Source: Scortum barcoo
Lineage: Eukaryota > Chordata > Actinopteri > Centrarchiformes > Terapontidae
Length of the DNA stretch: 64,000 bases
NCBI GenBank assembly: GCA_023238725.1
Contig: CM041545.1
Coordinates: 20,551,501 to 20,615,500 of the forward strand
Direction: 5' to 3'
Shown here: positions 60,001 to 64,000 of the stretch, piece by piece
How positions within the stretch are numbered: position 1 is the stretch's first letter
Layout of the letters: every line of letters starts with the position of its first letter
Translations under genes and position numbers: made by a program
Notes under the pieces: model-generated
Database searches by the model: none
Seen by the model: only the letters and a program-made list of their open reading frames with translations
What the model was told of the DNA's origin: nothing

Positions 60001-63000
60001 CATGAGAACTTGAGACTTGAGAACTGTTCATATCCACTTTAAGTCATCAGGAAATGCTTTTTAATCAGCATTTCTCACATAGAAGAGTCCAGCCTGCTTT
60101 GTTAACCTCTAAATTGAACTTCCAATTGCTCTCGTGCCTTAATCGAATTCACATCGATTGATGGTGGGATGTATTGTTGTTGTGAGTCATGAGTGGTGCT
60201 TCTGTAGTTTGCCTCTGCGTGTCACTGTTTTGATGCTGATCCAGATCAAGATTAAAATGCAATATATTTTTAAAAATTGATGAGAGGACCGTGCCACTCC
60301 ACCTGAACTCAACAACTAATGATGACCAATGGTGACGGCTCAGAGGTTGGCTACTAATATCATTCACAGTAACAAGCACATATGTGGTATGTTTTTGTAC
60401 CTTTACATTTAAAATCAAAATATACACGTACTGATATAGTGATATACTTGAAGCACAGCTACAAAAGCACACCTGTGGTTCAGTTTAACGTGGCATACAT
60501 GAGTACTCATATTACTTTCTTGTATTTTCAGACAGATTATTTATGCTGAGTGTATCTGTAAATCTTAATTACCCAAATTGTCAGCTATATTTTGCATGCA
60601 GCATTTACAGTAAATATTGCTGAAGTTTAGTTACTTATTTAAAGCAGTGGATTAAATTTAGCAAAAGACTGTGGTTTTAAATAACAAAATACTTATATAT
60701 TAACTACTATAACACATGCAAATTTACACTGTTGGTGACAAAGTGCACCGACTTCCAATACATTTTAATTTGCCATCAAACCTGATAAAACTGCCCACAG
60801 TGTGTTTTTTTGTTTTTTTATATGAGTAACTTATGCATGAAAAAGTTCGTATTTTAGTTACCGTCACAGTTCACGGAGAGTTCATTAGGTATGGACAATG
60901 ACAAACAAACAGGGTACTATCGTGCACATATGTTTGTTGGAGTGGCCAGACACATTCACACACACTCACACACACACACCTCTCTGATAGCCCTCCTCCA
61001 CTGTAGCTCCACGGCCCACAAGACAATTGTTGAGTGTAATGACCCGCTGGCCTGTTACTCTTGGCTGATCCCTTTCTACCATCCCCGGGGTGTTTTATTT
61101 TGCCAGCCTGATCGAGCCTGTGCAGTCAGTCGGATCCACCAGACAAACCCAGACAAAGAATCATAAAACTTTAATCTTGTGCTCTTCCAGAAAAACCCCC
61201 ACAGATTTGTTCCAGTTGGTACCAATGTTGTCTAATTCAAAGTTAATTGCTAAACAAAGATCCTACATCTATACATCTATCTGTGTTCTGCAGGATAATT
61301 GATACCAGTGCCGTGGACATTTTGAACATTATTCCCCCTTCAAACCTGATGTTTCTAATTTGAAATAAACTCTCTGGGGACATTTGGTCTGCCAAAAAAA
61401 AACAGAAAACATAATTATTTAATTCCTGTCTGACTAATGACTTAAATGACATTCCTCACAGGATTTATCACCAAAAAAAAAAGGCTTGATGGATTGCTCT
61501 TGGCTGTTTTAATTCATTTTGGAGCCTTGAAAGACAATCGGCCATTTCAGGACATAATTGCCGCTCAGCTGTTCAGCAGATGATGCACTACAGAGTCCAT
61601 ACATTTATATATATATCTGTCTTCACCACACATATGAAAAAGTGGAATAGGTTTAAAATGATCGAACGGCAACATTTTCGCTTGTGGGAGTTCAGTGGTC
61701 ACAATCACAGGGAGCTGAGGTAAAATTAAACGAGCTACAGAGAAACATAAAGGAGGTGATTTAAGGCAATTAGAGTTTGTTTGATTCGGCAGACAAAGAG
61801 GAGTGTGTGGAGCTTGTTTTCGGCTTACAGGGGAAGATGAGGAGCAACTGTGCGCGGCTGTGAATAGAGGGAAAAGGTCATCTCTCTACCGGGGGAGACA
61901 GGAGGAGGAACAGCCGGGGCCGGATAATCAATTCATCGTAAGGCAGTGAGAGACAAGTGGCTGATAGTCGCACAATGCCGGTGCTTAAGATTGCACTGCG
62001 GCCTGGAGGTTTGAGAGATGCACCAGAAGAGAGGGTGTAATAGTAACATGGGAGGCCGTACAGTGCGGCGAGAGTCTGACGTGCTGCAGTGCGCTTGAGA
62101 AATGGAGGAGGCTGAATGGAGTTCAAGAAGGAAGTCACTGAGGAAGGAGTTCCCAGCGCGAATGGGAGGTAACCCAATGATTATAACTGAGCCGGGCAGC
62201 ATCCCTGGTGAGTAAGGGTCGCGTTTAATCTGTGGAGTAGACTGCAAAGGCACAGTAACTGATCAGATTGTGGCTGCAGAGTCGCATCGAGAGGATGTTT
62301 AGAAGTTTTGCATAAAGCGTAGAAACTGCAGAATTGGAGGAAATTGAGATTGAATGACTGAATGATATCCCTCGTCCAGTCAGCTGAGGTCAGATGTCGC
62401 AGTCGGTGTAAGACGCCTGATTTAAAATGTGCATTCTGCTCGTGTGAACATGTGTGAAAAGGATAAATGAAAGCACTTTTTTTATGATCTCTGAGCAGCA
62501 GGGACGATGAGCCACCTCCTTGTAATGTGGCATGACCGTAACAGCAAAATTGGAAGGGAAGTTGATGAATTAGAAATGCGAGATATTAATACATAATACA
62601 TCCAAGATCTCTTATGAAGTCACTGGATTTTTTTTTTTTTTTGCCACAATCTGACAGGATGAAGGAGATTATCGTTTTATGACTGATGGATAAAAAAGTT
62701 GTCACATATCCCACGCTGAGATATTTATATATTCATATTAATCATAAATGCATTTCCTTCTTTACATATCGGGCAGCCTAATCTTACTATGTGTGCATTT
62801 TAAATTCTCTCATCCTCTCGCCCCTTTTTCTTTTCTTTTATCCTTTCTGTCATCCCCGCTCTTGCTCTTCATCCGTCAGCAGGGACCTTAGGAGACCCAG
62901 ATGGAGCCTGGACACTTAAAAGCCGGTCCCCCGTCCCTTTGGGATCCCAAATTTGTTCAATCTTTCCAGCCTCTGACGTCCATACGTCACGGTCGTCTCA

Positions 63001-63069
63001 GTAAACGACTGAGCTCATATTTCCTGTCTGAGGAGACGTCTTTGTCCTTTAGTTAGTGAAGAAGACTAA

Positions 63070-63465
63070 GTGTCATGGTCCTGCCTTTAGTGTTTCGCCC
63101 TTCCTGTGTTCTTTGTGATCCCGTTTGTCCCTCCTGTTGTGTTATATCTCATTTCTTGCTCTTGTCTTTGGCTGTTTTCAGTTTAGTTGTGCACGTCTTA
63201 TTTCCCACCTGTTTGATTACCTGCTGTCCCTTGTTAATCTTCTCACCTGTCTCCACTTCCCCGTCGCCGACACTGTATATAGATCAGTCCCTTTCCTTCG
63301 TTCGTGGTCAGTTTGTCTGTTTTGTCCTGCCTCTGTTTTGTCATAATTTTGTCCATGTGTACAGCCTCCTGCTTCCTGCGCTTCCTCCCTGTAAGCTCCC
63401 ATTAAAACCATCGTCAGCATCAACTCTCGTCCGAGCAGATCTGTGAGGTTGGAGTTAAATCCTGA
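63070..63465. repeat. CT-rich interspersed teleost repeat
   Basis: Begins with GTGTCATGGTCCTGCCTTTA, carries many CCTGTTT/TTGTCT motifs, then CCCATTAAAACCATCG, and ends near AATCCTGACATCTG. This layout is common for a fish interspersed repeat; short TGTCA...TGACA ends may be inverted repeats. The apparent 123-codon frame is compositional. Confidence 0.5.
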
Positions 63466-63474
63466 CATCTGAAT

Positions 63475-63790
63475 ATTAAATATGCTCACAATGACAATAT
63501 TAACATGCTAATGTTTAGCAGGTATAATGTTTACCATATAAGATAAGCACCAAACACAAAGTTTCCCAGGGGATGATTAGTGAAGGTCATTAGTACTGCA
63601 GGTATTTTTGCCCAAATACTGGAGAAATTGGAGAAAACTCTGACTTGATGATGGGAGTGGATGAAAGATTAAGTGGTCTCTAAAGTTATTACAATCAATC
63701 ATGCAGCAACATAAATATATATATATATACCAAATTTCATGGAAATCAATCCAACATTTGATGCAACATTTCAACAGTTGAAATGGTGTG
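63475..63790. repeat. Interspersed teleost repeat (AACATGCTAATGTTTAGCAGG type)
   Basis: The order of CATGCTAATGTTTAGCAGGT, GTTTACCAT, AGCACCAAACACAAAGT, GTCATTAGTACTGCAGGTAT, AAAGTTATTACAATC and ACCAAATTTCATGGAAATC matches a repeat found very widely in percomorph genomes. The family name is not known to me. Confidence 0.6.
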
Positions 63791-64000
63791 GAAAGTGTGG
63801 ACTCACACTGGACAATACAGTCAGATTCGACAAGCACACTATGGACATTCAGAGACGGAGTAATCAAAGTCCGTCCAAAGGAGTCGACTGACCATCCCCT
63901 CCGAGCATTATTCTACCCCTCCTCCACTACTTCACACATTTCTTCAACAAGCTCTCCATCACAAACCAGCCTGCCGCCAAGATTACGAGTCTGCCCACAC

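Larger units (their letters stand above)
51016..62870. other. Intergenic or neighbouring-gene sequence, no gene recognised
   Basis: Apart from the Tc1-like relic (53284-53830), the X-box palindrome at 57061-57075 and short homopolymers, I can assign nothing. No long ORF here has a recognisable domain. Confidence 0.5.

Noticed and set aside
63075..63446. 123-codon ORF near the right end
   Set aside because: It lies inside a CT-rich interspersed repeat, and its translation is Leu/Ser/Pro/Phe/Cys-biased.

Overview
The window is vertebrate DNA, almost certainly from a ray-finned fish and probably a percomorph teleost. It is AT-rich, with long introns, GT-AG splice junctions, poly(T), TA, GT and TATC microsatellites, and typical teleost repeats: an L2-type LINE 3' end, a tRNA-derived SINE remnant, Tc1/mariner-like relics and a TTAA-flanked MITE. 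There is no prokaryotic gene structure, and most open frames are chance intronic ORFs.

One protein-coding gene can be supported. It is the 3' two thirds or more of the splicing regulator SFSWAP (suppressor-of-white-apricot homologue) on the + strand, with 16 exons between 1900 and 43139. The 5' exons, which would encode the N-terminal DRY_EERY-type region, lie before the window. The exons encode, in order, the acidic linker before SURP1, SURP1, an acidic linker, a conserved DPDHPLAALVRKA segment, a YYxYYMLPDGT segment followed by a Pro/Ala/Thr linker, SURP2 split over two exons, a conserved ASFAPI/AKEND/LPLEKNRV block, a basic helical AKQKLEDR block, an Arg-Asp/Arg-Ser region, and the conserved C-terminal VSSVQSKITQ/DLMAKVRAML tail. 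The stop is at 43137-43139 and an AATAAA signal is at 43725-43730. Exon phases agree at every junction except one. The exon at 31474-31885 has two good acceptors, and a GA-rich tandem repeat encoding Arg-Asp dipeptides puts its 5' part out of frame with its conserved 3' part.

Region by region: 1-1899 is upstream intron. 1900-11498 holds exons for SURP1 to SURP2, and its first intron carries a piggyBac-like MITE, a (TA)n tract and the L2 fragment. 11499-17771 is a 6.3 kb intron with nothing recognised. 17772-24075 holds four exons. 24076-31473 is a 7.4 kb intron with a Tc1-like relic. 31474-43139 holds the RD/RS region and the C-terminus. 43140 to about 43750 is the 3' UTR. About 43.75-64 kb is intergenic or belongs to an unrecognised neighbour; it contains repeats, an inverted repeat around a TATC microsatellite, an RFX-type X-box palindrome and a few exon-like segments that I could not assign.

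I did not find a convincing undescribed system. The strongest leads are the reading-frame conflict in the RD tract, the complete MITE, and an exon-like ORF at 46934-47078.
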